Source of the DNA: Typha latifolia
Lineage: Eukaryota > Streptophyta > Magnoliopsida > Poales > Typhaceae
Direction: 5' to 3'
Length of the DNA stretch: 64,000 bases
NCBI GenBank assembly: GCA_019914945.1
Contig: CM034102.1
Location: forward strand, 11,769,501-11,833,500
Under the pieces are notes generated by a model. The model worked only from the letters and a program-made list of their open reading frames with translations, did not search any database and was not told the DNA's origin. This document shows positions 45,973 through 58,563 of this stretch, piece by piece. The position numbers were made by a program, and so were the translations under genes. How positions within the stretch are numbered: the stretch's first letter is position 1; each line of letters opens with the position of its first letter.

Positions 45973-48900
45973 TCAACCATAATTTCTCCTTTTGTGTCTA
46001 ACCTGTCCAAGTTGGGTGTCTTTTGTTTGCCCTGATTCCGGTCCTTGCCTCATAAGTTTCTTTAAGATGCATGCTACTGCCAGCTGGGTTCCAAGAGCAG
46101 AGCGACCTCGGGACAGACAAACAATGCCTCCAAGAAGAATAAGCCCGTTTGCTATCCATTTCTTTGAAGGCCTTGTCTTTACCTCCTTGTCAGATGAACC
46201 TCTCATAGACTGCCTAATGATGGCACTGCCACCTGAGGCTTCCAGTAATCCTTGATTTGTCCCACCAGTCATAATTGTCACTGGAACCTGATGTAAGGAA
46301 AAAAAAAGAAGAAGTAAACTGATAATAGCTCGGTCACTTTCTTGATTCTGCATTGCTAATTATGCATCAATAAAAGTAATAGCATTATTTCAATTGCAGA
46401 TGTAACTGTTTCTTCTTTGGATAGTTAAGCTTCTATAAATATGTGTCAATACAAGTGATAGCAGCATATATTTATTTGAATTGCACATGTAATTCTTTTT
46501 CTTTGGATACTATTAATACCACCCAATTGGCAACTAGTTTGGACAGAAAAGTTCCACCTAGTCTTCTTTCTGGCAAGAAGCAGGCTGGGCCATAAGGATG
46601 GCATCTCCCGCTATGCAAGCAGAAATCAAGATTTTCTAAGCTTCTTGAAGAACCCAATCAATTTGATTTCGGCATGTGCTCTGAAGGGATGCATACTTGA
46701 CATGAATGATAGACAAGATCACTGAATAACTCATCTAGTAAAAAGCTCTAGAGCCTGCTAGATAACAGGCATGGTAAGATACTAACAAGAATTTCTACGA
46801 ATCAAGAGTTACAATACATCACATGAATTGAAAGGAGTGTCTAAATTCACCCTACATGGCATGCCAAAGTGTGATTAAGTACTGGATCCTTCAATTACCC
46901 AGAAAATTTTCTGCTAGAGACTACAAACATGTCCATGTTAGGTTGGCATGAGCACATGACTTCCTGATGAATTAAAGGATGCAGGTGAGACTGAGTAGCC
47001 AGAGCAGAAGGCACTTGACAGAAGAAACAAAATAAGAAATATAAAATTTCTTAAACAAAACAAAGAAAAAAGAATGCCTGCATTTCCTCAAGGTATTCCA
47101 GTTAACATGATCTTGAGGTGGTTCAAAGGAGGAGGATGTAAAATCAAAAGGCTAGTATGGTATAATAGACAGATAAAAGATGAAAAGATATAGTGTTGTC
47201 AAAGTTTGTTCCTTGAGAAACATGCTTCAGAGTTTAGATTCTTCAATGTGGTCCAAAAGAATCTCTCGACGTGAATTAATAAAATACTTTGACCAATGCA
47301 GATAAGCAGTAAAAGTGGACAAAATAAGTAAGCAATATGTGGAACTCCTCCAATCTTGTCATCTTCCATTTTGAATGTTTGAAAAAGCCAGGCCATGACA
47401 ACATATTATATTCTCTTAATTATAGGAAGAAATTTCACACTTTAGCTGTGTAAAGGCGTGCTAACCTTTTGAATAAGCCTGCGCATAGTAAGAATCGATT
47501 TCGAACGACTGCGACCACGGGAAGAATATACACGCAGTGCATTGTTCATTTTACATACATAACTCCAAATACCTTTTGCAAAAGCCAGCTTTGCCATCTC
47601 TATGTTCATGCCATTATCCTCTTGATGCACCATGATGATCTCAGATGCATCCCTACCGGGGACTGCATAAGGTATCAGCAAATAACATGAGAAAAGAGGA
47701 AGCAGCACATGTTACAAATAGAAAGTTAATCTAAGATACAGGAATAGCATTGATAAGTGAGAAAGCACAACTAATTCTATGATCTAATAATAAAATAAAG
47801 AAAGATATGTCATAACAAGGGAAAGGAATTAGCTGAGCACCTTTATGCTGAAGTTACATTATCCATTTTCATTTACACGATAAAAGTAGTATCCAAAATC
47901 TAAACATTTGCCAAAACAATATAAAAGCAGTAACAATGTGCTATCCTTGTTCTTATGAAGAAACAAGGATCTAGCATGACGCTAAATAGCATCTACTCTA
48001 GAATAAGCTCGCTGGATAAGTAATAGCACTTCATATACAAAAAAAGTGATGCTATGCTTATGGACACTTCATAAATGTTTTATGAACTGGGGGACATGGC
48101 ATAATTGTCAAAACCACAAAAAAAAAAAAAAAAAAATAGAGGTGGGTGCACGTGCTCTGCACGTGCAGCCCCTCCCCTCTCCCTCTCCAGCACGCAGCTG
48201 ATTTGGGGGGATTTCATCTAATCCAAATTGGATTAGATTTAATCCTCTCCTAATCTATAATTAGCCCTAATCCTCTCTCTTTGGAACCCTAAGCCCTCTT
48301 TTCTCTCTCTCTCTCCCTCTTTTCTTCCTCCTTCACCGACGGAGTCGTCACCGTGGAATCGGCCAGCCGGAGCATCGCCGGAGCCAGCAGAGACCACCAC
48401 ACGACTCCCCCGTAAGCCCTCTTCCACCCCTCTAATTTAATTAAAGATTAAATAGGTAAATCCGAAATACCTAATTTGCGGATTTCAGCCTCGTCGGCAA
48501 ATCGGCGTGGCGGCTTCGAGTCGCAACCGCATCGTCACCGGAGGCTTCGTGCTTCAAGCCTGGTGTCGGAGATGTCTTCTACGAGGCCCTCGTGGCTCTG
48601 ATCGGCGTTGGATTTCACGTCGGCCATCGGTGCTGAGTCTTCCTCCACCTCGTGAGGACGACAGAGGAAGGGTGAGAGGGAGAGGAGAGGTTGAAGGTGG
48701 TCGTGAAGGGGTCGCCGGCGAGAGGTCGCCGGCGGTCACCCTCTCCCTCAGCCATCTTCTCGCGTCGGTCGCGAGGGGGGGAGAAAAGGGTTGGCTGGGC
48801 TCGGGTTTCACCCGAGCCAACCACCTTTTCCTTTTAAGTCGGGTTCGGTTCGGGTTTGGATTTCGGATCCACAAACCCGAACCGAACCATTAAGTTGGCG

Positions 48901-51900
48901 GGCCGCGGGTTAGCCCGAGCCCAATTCAATTAATCGGCCGGGCCTCGGCCAATCCGATTTAGTTGATTTCTTTTGGATTGGGTCGGGCCAGCAGCCCAGC
49001 CCAATTGATTTGGGCCTATTTTAGCCCAAATTAATTATTCTTAGGTTAAATTGTATAAACATTTTTAATAATTGTTTTGATTAAAAAAAAAATGATATTG
49101 TTATTTATTATTTAAGGTGGTGATTTTTAGTACGTGGGCTAGAGATTTGAGATTTTGGTTGTCTTGCCTAGACTCAGGTGAGTGGGTTCACTCACGTGTT
49201 TATTTTATTGTATTTCGTATTTTTGCCAGACCATGTAAATCTTCTGCGTGCAAATTATTTATTTCACCCTCATGTGTAAAAATTCAATTGCTTTATTTTC
49301 TGTGTGCATTTAATTATTATATTCAGTGCATCACCATACTTCGTGCTAATATTGAGAATTTTGAAAAGAAAATGAGACTAGTATTGATATGACTTAGAGA
49401 ACAAGTCCGGTTTTTCCGTGGTGACTCAAGTCTATTTGGAAGTCCAGGGGAAAGTCCTAAATTAGATCACTGCGGTGACTTTCTTAGGTGACTCTGGCGG
49501 GGTTAGGGAACAGTCCTAGGAAAAATGAGAAAATTTCCTAGGTGACTCTAACTTCTCTCAACGGTTAGAGGAAAAGACGAGTGTGTTGATCACGGGGTGA
49601 TACCCTCTGATGACCCTAACCGGATCAGCTACGAAGAAAAGTCCCGAGCGTCATCTCGAGGTGACTTCTAGTTGATGTGGATCCACAGGGTTTAGACCCA
49701 TTGAGACATATGACATTTTAAATATCAAAAGGATGTTGATATGTGGAAAACATGCAAGGTTACAAATTGTGACATTTCTCTATTGTTATCTTGTTATTAT
49801 TTAGAGAGCATGCCTATTGCATATTATGATATTGTTACTTTTTGTTTAATTTACTTAGCATTAATATGCAGTAAAAATTTATTTGGTTCAAGTGGATTCC
49901 ACTCACTGAGCTATAGTTGTTGGCTCACGAGTTCTATTATTTTTTTTTTGTATTTGTTTATTTATTTCAGGTAATAGTCGGCGGGCGCCCGAGCGTGATG
50001 ATGTGCCGGATTCCACCTCCACTTAGGATTCACCCATTTACCTTTCCGCTCTTTTAGATTTTTGTGCTTTAGATATAGAAGTTTTATTTTAGTTTATTTT
50101 AGTTTAGAGACTTAAAAACATTAACATTGTTTATTTTTTTTATTGCATTTTAGTAATAAAGTATTTTTTTAAATAAGCAAATTCTCATTTTATTTATTTA
50201 TCTTATCATCATATACGTAGAGAGTATTGTTAAGGCTTCGTGCATCTCAAGCATATTGAGATGCATGGCCGGTCATGATTCCTAATTTGGGTCGTGACAA
50301 TAATCCTAGCCGTGGTGGTTTGTCTCTCCATCCACCCTGATTTCTAAGCCGCTGCTATGTTATCCCTGTTTGTAAGTTGTTTGTAAACCGTCCACGGACA
50401 GATCATTTTCCATACAAATGCTCTTTAAGATGTCATAGAAGTTTAAAATAATTGTCAAGTGGAATTTGATTTGCACAAAATATGGATGCGAATAGCTAAG
50501 AGGTCCATAATAATTGATACAATAATATTGCTATGTTGCATTATCTTACATTCGAGCTAAGCAACTATAACTTGGCTTATCACTGTCAAATTGCGCAGCA
50601 CCTTGCTCTCAAATTGGCTTATGCCACAAATTTCTAAATAGTGCAAGTTTCACATTTGAAATGCAATTCTTTGTTATTCTTTTTCCATGTAATTTGATGT
50701 TTAGTACAATAGCTACAACTACAATCATACAACAATAACCAAGCTTCAACCTTAATTATTTGGGGTTGACTATCCCCATGCTATTTTTGGACTTCCCTTC
50801 CCTCGTAGAGAACTTCTATGTAATAAAATCAATCCTACCTTTTGACACACTGCATGGCCTTCATTAGACATGTCAGTCCAGACCAACTGAATCTATTCTC
50901 ACGCAATTTATCCTCTATAGGTGTTACCCCTAATTTTTGTCTAATATTAAAATTGTTTCTCTTATCTGTTCTAATTTATCTACTAGTTGCCAACATTATG
51001 ATCCATAATGAATTGTTGGTCTTGTAGCCATCCTAGAAAACTTCTCCTTTAGCATGGTTAGAAAATAAAATATAAAAAAAAACCATCCTCCAACAAGTTA
51101 AGCTTTTAGAGCAACTGAAAACTGTCGAGTTAACATGGTACGAGAACAATTTCTCCTGAATTTGAATTCTGCCATGCCTATCTTCTCAGTACAAAAGCTC
51201 CACCAATTAAGTCAAGTATAAGGTCTATCAAAAATATCTCAAGCCCAAAAGTGAGAAAGAGTTGGAATATAAAATATAAAAATCATCATTTTCTAAAAGC
51301 TTAAGGTTTGGAGTAGAAAATGAGTTAATAAACACTATGTATGAGCATAATGTTCATAAATAATTATTAGAGAAAATTAATTGTTAAAAAAATTGTTGTC
51401 AATAAAGTAAATTGTTATTGATGATAAGAATAATTATTAGATAACATTCAAAATACCAGAATATTCTTTTTTGTCGTCAAAAAGTAAATTGTTAGTGATG
51501 ATAAAGAAGATAAATAATTATTCTTAACTAGAGAAATAATGACTGATTAACATGTATCATAAGATTTGGTACGTTGTCACTTGCCTTTCCTGATGCACCA
51601 TCCAGATCTGAAAAAACCCACACGAACATACTTCTTCTGTAGTGGCGCCAGAGAGTGTTCACAGTCCTAGAAGGATTGAAGGAAGTAATCAATTATCTCG
51701 AAGGGAAGTGAATCATAATGCCAATAATACATGATAAGAGAACTTATCAACCACAACTGTAGGACACTATGATCCTTTTCTTAAAGCTTTACATGATTGC
51801 ATCTAATACTCTTTCTTATGGTCACTTATCATTTGAAACTCCATATAAGAATACCTATGTGGTTATCTTTGTCTTGACTAGAATTTTGGCCCAGGAAACT

Positions 51901-54810
51901 GTAATTTTAAATGCTACTAGTGCTTGTACTAAACCACCAAAATTTGCAGTTTGGCATCTGGCAACTTTAACAATTTCAAACATATAGAACATAAAAAATG
52001 TTAATACTGATATATCTGCCAAGGAGAAAATTTTAAGTCTATCGGTAATAGAGGAACCAAATTGGTCAAATAAAAATCCTATCAGTAACTTCTATCAGAC
52101 CTTTGACTTTAAATGGTTTATTGGAGCACAACATGATTTTCCAAAGTAATTACCAGCTGATGTTGAATTTTTTCTGTTGGTGGCCAAGACAATTTATGGC
52201 AAAAGGTGGACCTGGCCTAAATCTTAGACAACTACTTGATAGGAATAGAGTCATTACAATTTTCATGGAACAGGTTGACTGTACGAGTTAGAAATTTGGG
52301 AAAGAAATTTTAAAAATGAGCAACTTCTTCAAAAATAGCTTGAAAACCCCTTCATGTGATGTTGCATGTGGGTTGATCATTATGAGTATGTAGGTTCCAT
52401 TCCTATATGTTCCTACCTTTGTATTTGTTTTCAGGAGGTAAGACACAAACATGCACTGAACCTCATAAAGCCTTTACATTGAAATCCATAGATGATCAAC
52501 TACTTAGAGCAAATTGGTACATATTTACAAGATCAGGCATATGAATATTTACTCATGCTGTGAAAAGGAATTCATTAGCAACATCATAAGAAGAAGAGCT
52601 GCAGTAATAATTGAATACAGGTCCTGATGACATAATAAAATATTCAAAAGGACAAGAAGTAAATCATTTTGTAGTAGGGATATATGGTAACACATTTTTA
52701 TCAAGAAGACAAGAGTGAGGCATTACCTTGATAAAGCAATAATAGGTTTTATCATTCCCTTCCCAGACACGCCACCCCAATATGTACTCTCTTGGTGTCA
52801 GAAGTGGAAACTTTTTAATTGTTCGCCCAATTTCTGTTCCACTGGCTTCATCGAACTGCAATTGCTCATGCGTTATAACTGTACTGTCCCACTCTGTCCT
52901 GTACTCATTATCTATATAAAAGTCTCTTAATAGCTCCGTTGAGCATCCCTCAAATGTTGTAATACTAAGGTACTTGGGGAGACCATCCTGAAAAACAAGG
53001 ATACACATCTGTAAGGGGCATCTCACAAACTATCAATATCCAACGTGACACAGTATAATATACCAATAAAACCCAATATTCTAAGTATCAGTATTTGATC
53101 GTCGGAGAAAACAATATCTATCAAAAGTATCGGTCATTTCGGCCGTTTCAGTTTTGGAATATTTTTTAGCTACTTAAATTCTAAAAAATAATATAAAACA
53201 TAGAAAGATATTAGAAGTTAAGGAATATAAACATAAGAAAATATATAAGATAGTATAAACATAATAAAAGAGTCAAAAATGCTAAGAATAATATCGAATC
53301 GAAAATTGGATGCATTCAATAAATACTTGTATTCATCACCGTCACCACATTTGCAATAGAGATAGTAGGAAGCCTCCTATAGATGAGGCTAACAACCACC
53401 TTTGCAACAGAGGTGAGGGTAGATGTGTTAAAAGAATAACAAAAAAAGGGCAAAGTAAAGGAAGAAAAAGAAAGCACCAAAAAGGAAAAAGAGAGAAAAA
53501 TAAGGACATGTAAAATGTGGCACTCAGAAGTCAAGACATCAATAATGATGTCTCAGGTTATATTCAGGTTAAATGCAACTTATGATGCGATGTACATATA
53601 GCCCACATAAAAGAAAAAAAAGTAAAATTATATATTTACGGCTGATACAGCCGATACAACCATTATATATCTAACAATGTGATCGATATTGGATTGATAC
53701 GGCCGATACTGGGCAGTTTTGGATTGGCAAAAGCCGGTATCAATATGTATCGGTATCAACCGATACTTCACGGTAAAGCCTTTTTCATTAACTTCAAAAA
53801 TTATGGAATGAGAGGGTTCTAGAAAGCACAGTGAGACTCCTAGCAGAAGATAATATCAAAAGAAGAAACATCAGTTATTTTCATCACCTGAAGTACCTCC
53901 TCAATGAGGGCATCATTTGGTGAGACAGTAAAACTTACCTCCTAGGACCTAAACGGTCATGTTTGAAACAGCCTCTAATCAGTGTAAGGCTGCATAAATA
54001 TCACCTATCTTTCTCAAAATATTTTTGGTATTACGTTACAAATAACAGCACATTCAGACTCATAAACACTAGAATCACATTATAGCACAACTTTATAATA
54101 TCACATAGCAAAAGCCTGCGAGAATCAGTTAAGAGTAACATTACCTTCGGCCTGCAGCACCTCGCTCCATATGATAACTGATGATTCTTCTTATTGATGA
54201 CATCTTCCCATCTCTCTTTCTCATCGAGCTTCCCATCCAAATCATTAATCAATTCCCTCAGATCAGCATCAGATATTATTTTCGCTATCCTGCCTCATAA
54301 AAGAGATAAACCCAATCAAACATTAAGGAAACAATTAAAAATTATAAGAGAAGGCTAACAATCAAACAACATACAGCGTTCACTTAAATAAATCCTGCAA
54401 TACTCCATGAAAGGTCATGCAACGTAGTTGAGCTGAGGAACGATTACATCAGACGATACTAAGCTACCAAAGTACCAAAAACTCCAACTTTCCCCCACTC
54501 GCCACTAATTCACCAAAGAAAACTAAACAAAGATACTGGACAAACACGGCAGAGGTCAAGAATCAAACCCTAAGGAGGAATTCACGAGGGAGGACGACGG
54601 GGAGATCGAGATCTCTTTGGCCGCCCCATCTCTGACGACCCCGGCGGCGCGCCACCGCGAAAAGCTTCGGAGAAGATGCCAGGAGAGGAGGATGACGAGG
54701 ACGACGGCCGTAGCCCAGCCGCCGCCGGCGTTTACCCGCCAGAATTCGTTGGAGATTACCGTTCCTCCGGCCAAATCCCAGAGGGGGAGATGGAGATAGG
54801 GTTTCGTCAT
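45973..54810 (-). CDS. START-domain lipid-transfer protein with membrane helices
   Basis: Six exons on the minus strand: 54810-54569, 54289-54145, 52987-52727, 51666-51585, 47662-47466, 46287-45973; 1242 nt, 413 aa. An N-terminal hydrophobic helix (WATAVVLVILLSWHLLRSF, about 33-51) precedes a START domain from about 105 (LPKYLSITTFEGCSTELLRD; EYRTEWDSTVITHEQLQ; IKKFPLLTPREYILGWRVWE; KKYVRVGFFRSGW; IIMVHQEDNGMNIEMAKLAF; GIWSYVCKMNNALR). A C-terminal helix follows (WIANGLILLGGIVCLSRG). This layout matches the plant START/polyketide-cyclase-like family of At3g23080/At4g14500 type, thought to bind or move lipids at membranes; the ligand is unknown. Intron 4 has a GC donor (AAAG|GCAAGT), required by phase and by the family sequence RKVPGRDA. 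An upstream in-frame start at 54939 is possible but lacks family support. Confidence 0.9.
48106..50299. mobile_element. Solo LTR in intron 4 of the START gene
   Basis: A 2194-bp segment begins TGTCAAAACC and ends GGGTCGTGACA (a TG...CA LTR with short inverted ends) and is flanked by the perfect 5-bp duplication ATAAT (48101-48105 and 50300-50304). No gag-pol, primer-binding site or second LTR is present, so it is the product of recombination between two LTRs. The plus-strand motif cactcactgagctatagttg (from 49898) and the gtcgtgacc-type ends are typical of plant Ty3/Gypsy LTRs. Open frames inside (for example 48507-48893) are readings of GC-rich LTR sequence. The START gene is transcribed through it. 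Confidence 0.85.
50715..50835 (+). repeat. Possible SINE-derived fragment
   Basis: The stretch taaccaagcttcaaccttaa followed by ttatttggggttgactatcc resembles the 3' part of plant Au-type SINEs (usually ending near ggggtcggctacatg). The tRNA-like 5' promoter and a target duplication are not seen, so it is a partial, diverged copy at best. It lies in intron 4 of the START gene. Confidence 0.4.
53085..53775. repeat. Decayed copy of the ggccgatacg hAT-like family
   Basis: In intron 2 of the START gene. The left part has gtatcggtcatttcggccgt (53129) and the right part tacggctgatacagccgata (53637) and gatacggccgatactggg (53696). The order and inverted arrangement recall the complete element at 38048-38819. 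Clear ends and a target duplication were not found. Confidence 0.6.
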
Positions 54811-57117
54811 AGGAAGCAGCAGAGAAGAGAGGGGTTGGAGCTGAGAGAGAACGAAGCCGGGAGATTCGTTTCTTCTCCTTGTGGCAAAGGAGATAGGGAA
54901 ATTTATACAGAAGCCCTCGACGTTTTTATAAATTATCATTTTAACTCGCCATTACATCCCATGGAGCAAGACAAAGAGTGAGACGGGGGCAGGGTCGTCT
55001 GCATCTCCTGATGTAAGAATTTTGTGCTTCGAGCATCGCATATTACCTATCAGAGCACGCCAAGTATGGACGACGAGTCACGTCGCATTACAGGTAAAGA
55101 ATTTTAACGGCCATAATTAAAACAGAAGAGAATTAAAAAATAAGCATTAGTGGTCGAAAACTGACCATCGAATGAACGGTGGAATTAATCTCGAAAGAAA
55201 TAGATATCAACAAACAAAAATAAAAAATATTTCAAGTATTAAAGAATAGGTATGTGTTCGAATGGATCGGATCCAACCCGGATCCGAATTAGGATCTAAT
55301 TTAATTATAGATATTAATAATGTAAGACAGTGTTAAGAGTTTTAAACCGATATGTTGTAACGGCCATAATAAAAAATAAATAATTTTTAAATTATTTATA
55401 AAATATTACGTAGTATTTTTAAGTAAATTGTCCCCTCTCTCTCCATTAGTAATTTACTATCAATTTAATGCAATTATTTTTATATTACTAAGTAAATGGT
55501 TATCTCAGAAAGTAATTTATGTCATTTACTAATGTGGGAGTACCTAGTGATAAATAGTTTGAAAAACTATAGTAAATTGCTAATCTTCTTTGCCCACGTC
55601 ATTGCTGTGTATATTTCCTATATGGCAAGAATACAAATGTGATGCATATTAATAGGTATTAGTTAGCCTATAAACATAGAAACCTTACACATAAACAGCA
55701 TTTATTAATACCTTCTTAAATACCTCAACCATTTTCCATTTATATATCGGATTTTTTGGGTTTATACTTTTCGGATTCAAATATTTGGAGTCAACTCTCT
55801 ATTTGTGAAGTTATTGTCATTATAAAAAGAAAAAGGTTAAAGTGTGGTTGGGATTTATTCTCAAGTTACATTGCAATCAACCCAATCTACTAGTCAGCTA
55901 CACTTATCCACTGCAAGATCCAGACAAATCCAACTAGACTGTATGATGTCAATGCATTCTTAGAATTGCTCGGATGCTATTGAATTATTGGTGGAGAAGC
56001 AAATTATTCATCAACTATTGAGGGTTATTGTTCAGAAATTATTTGAAAGATTGATAAACTTTTATCAAAATAATGCTCATTGTAATAGATGTGAAGCTCT
56101 TGCTACATACTAAGATATCTTTATCATGTTTATATGTTTCCTTTGTTGATCCGATATAGGCAGGAGTTTCATGCACTGGATGTCAGTGGGGGTAGCTGAC
56201 ATTGAAAGGCAGAAAGAACTCAGCTTACTAGAATGCCTAAGATTGAAATGATTTATGAAGCACGACTGGTCTAATTTTTTGGTAATTAAAGCAGGCCTAG
56301 GATTAGTTTTCAAGATTAGCCTAAGTCCATTTTATAACCAGGACTTGATATATACTAACAACATAGTTAATGTTTACGCATCAAGTATTGATGTAAATTG
56401 TTAATCTATCCAATGGTTTAGCTTAAAGTAAATCGTTGTTTCTTAGTGCTTTTAGTATCAAGTAATATATACTAAATAGTTTAGTCTTTTTTTTTTTTTT
56501 TGAGGCCATCAAAACTAGCCTTCTTTTTGTATTTAGTTTTAGCAGATAAGTTTCTAACATCTAGCCTATTATTTTGGTCAAATACTCCAGAAGAAACCAA
56601 GGGATAACATTTAAAAGAGATTTTATTGACACACATAGACCTTGTAGAAGAATAAAAACAAGGTAACCAATGGCCATATTGAGAGAAGGTGTGAAGGCAA
56701 CAAAGGATATGCATGCGGAGAAACCATTGAATGGTGAGTTAATTATCACATATGAGAAGAGTCTTTCAAAGTTTCTCCTTAAACTTCTATCTATATTATT
56801 TAATCTCCGACTTATTTTAATATATGTGCAATCGTTAGTTTTCTTTTCTTCTAAAAACTAAAGGCGAAGGTAATATTGTCTAGGGAAGACAAGATCAATG
56901 GTGCATAGTGGCTAGCCTTAGCATCAAGTTATAACTTAAAATAAGGTGTTAATTGTGAAGGTAGGTCGGATTTAGCTAAGACTTCTTCCTAAGGGTGTAA
57001 CCAGGTAGGTATTTGATAATATTTTGCGATGTCAGTAAACAAGAGTAATATGGGTTTAGTTTATATATCACCGTTTGTAACATAGAGGTGTAACATGATT
57101 TATACCTGACTTTACCG
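54811..57117. other. START-gene upstream region and intergenic DNA
   Basis: The first part (about 54811-54960) holds the 5' UTR and core promoter region of the START gene on the minus strand. The remainder is AT-rich and without a recognisable gene. A poly-T run lies at about 56487-56501. The open frames at 56110-56313, 56481-56714 and 56670-56861 match no family. Confidence 0.4.
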
Positions 57118-57722
57118 TTGCAAAGTTACCTAAGCAATTTGCAGTAAAAAGCCTTTCAATTTTCTAATTAGCAGAAATAGGCATCCCATTTATTAAATTA
57201 CAATTTTGGGTCTTTTTTACTGACTTAGCCCTAACAAATCTTAAAAAGACTGTTGTGTTTTAAAAACGTCACGCATCACCTATGTAATTTATACGCATTA
57301 ACTATATAAAATGTATGATTTAATTTTCAAAAAAATACATATCGAGATTAAAAAAAAAGGCACGCATCATTTGTGTAATTTATACGCATTGCCTGTACAA
57401 AAAGTAGGCTCTATTTTTTTTAAAACGCGACGTATTACTTATATAATATATACGCATCGCTTATGTAAAATATACGCTGCAATTTTCAACAATGTGAGCA
57501 TTAAGATTTCAAGAAAAATATCACGCATCACTTATATAATTTATATGCATCACTTATGTAAAATGTACACTCTAATTTTTAACAATATGCGCATCGAGAT
57601 TAAAAGAATAAATTAGTAAAAAAAAATACCTGAATTTACAATTCGATAAATGAGTGGGCCTATTTTTGCCAATTAGATAACAAAAAAAGCTTTTTGCTGC
57701 AAATTATTCCGAGTTACCTATT
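57118..57722. mobile_element. Foldback-type element with tandem-repeat core
   Basis: About 605 bp. The left arm (agttacctaagcaatttgca then gtaaaaagcc and ctaattagcagaaataggc) pairs with the reverse complement of the right arm (aataatttgcagcaaaaagc then ctaattggcaaaaataggcc) over roughly 90-100 bp. Between them, 57271-57610, are three to four copies of a unit of about 80-115 bp built on cacgcatcacttatgtaatt, tatacgcatcgcttatgtaa and a catcgagattaaaaga-like tail. Long inverted ends around internal tandem repeats are the layout of Foldback or MULE-derived elements. No certain target duplication and no coding capacity. Confidence 0.7.
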
Positions 57723-58440
57723 ATCAAATCTTTTGTTATACTACAATTGATAGTGTAATCACCAACATAAAAAAAAACATGCGAAATTGGCCACATAATG
57801 CACTAGTGAGGAATAATGTGGTTCAAAGGAAAGATGTTGCAATTGGGAGAGACCAACTGGAAGAACAAAAAACTGAAACAAAAGCTGGACAAAGTCAGCA
57901 AGGACTTAACAGCTCTTAGTTTAACAAAGGACATGACCGTTGCTCTAATATTCAAGATCTGGAAGCTACATTAAACAGGCTCCCTTTTATCCTGAACATT
58001 TTACTTGAGGTATTGGACTTGATATTCAAGTCAAAATTGGTTTCAAAATCAATTGATGCATTACATAAATTGACTGAATAGAAACGTCCTAAACAGGAAG
58101 ATCCTCATGGCCTGAGTGCAATCTAGTCACATTGACAAAATCTAGCTAAATATACTGAATTATGCCACACATTGACCAGATCACTCCAAGTAAAACCTAG
58201 TTCCTGTGATGACCTTTTGGTGTTAATATTACTCTATTAGCTAATGTGGGACACTGAGAATTATCTTATACTAAAGTAATATGATCAACTCGCCATCTTA
58301 TTCTCTTTGTAAATCCATCTGAAGAGAAAAATCATCAGAACCATTTCTTTATCTATAATCCACTGCTGCAGTACTTTTTGATGAGCAAATCTTCCTCTTG
58401 TTTGCAGGGAGTTGATCCAGCAGAGACCTTTATATATCAG
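57723..58440. other. Intergenic region before the kinase relic
   Basis: No gene or complete mobile element seen. A CT-rich stretch ending cttgtttgcag at 58409 looks like an intron acceptor and may belong to the kinase relic downstream. Confidence 0.35.
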
Positions 58441-58563
58441 AAGGTTGATGTCTATAGCTTCGAATCATCCTCTGGGAACTTATAACGGGCATGCTTCCAT
58501 TCCAGGATATGACGGCAGTTCAGGCAGAATTTGCTGTAGCCAACAATGGTGCTCGACCAGAGT
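58441..58563 (+). pseudogene. Protein-kinase C-lobe fragment, frameshifted
   Basis: The plus strand reads KVDVYSF in one frame and then, after a single-base deletion just after the Phe codon (ttcgaatcatc where ttcggaatcatc is expected), [20 protein letters not shown] in another, ending NNGARPE and a stop. This is the part of plant Raf-like/HT1-STY kinases that normally reads [20 protein letters not shown]. The fragment covers about 40 residues of the C-lobe and lacks the catalytic and activation loops. The stop after ARPE truncates the domain. It is a relic, not a kinase gene. Confidence 0.8.

Noticed and set aside
48507..48893. Open frames of more than 100 codons on both strands
   Set aside because: They lie inside the GC-rich solo LTR, are rich in Arg/Pro/Ser and resemble no retroelement protein.
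54811..54939. Longer N-terminus of the START protein from an ATG at 54939
   Set aside because: The extra residues do not resemble the family and the composition is like a 5' UTR; kept only as an alternative.
57271..57610. Regularly spaced repeats that might look like a CRISPR array
   Set aside because: Units are diverged, directly adjacent and enclosed by long inverted arms in a plant nuclear context; there are no unique spacers or cas genes. A Foldback-type element explains them.
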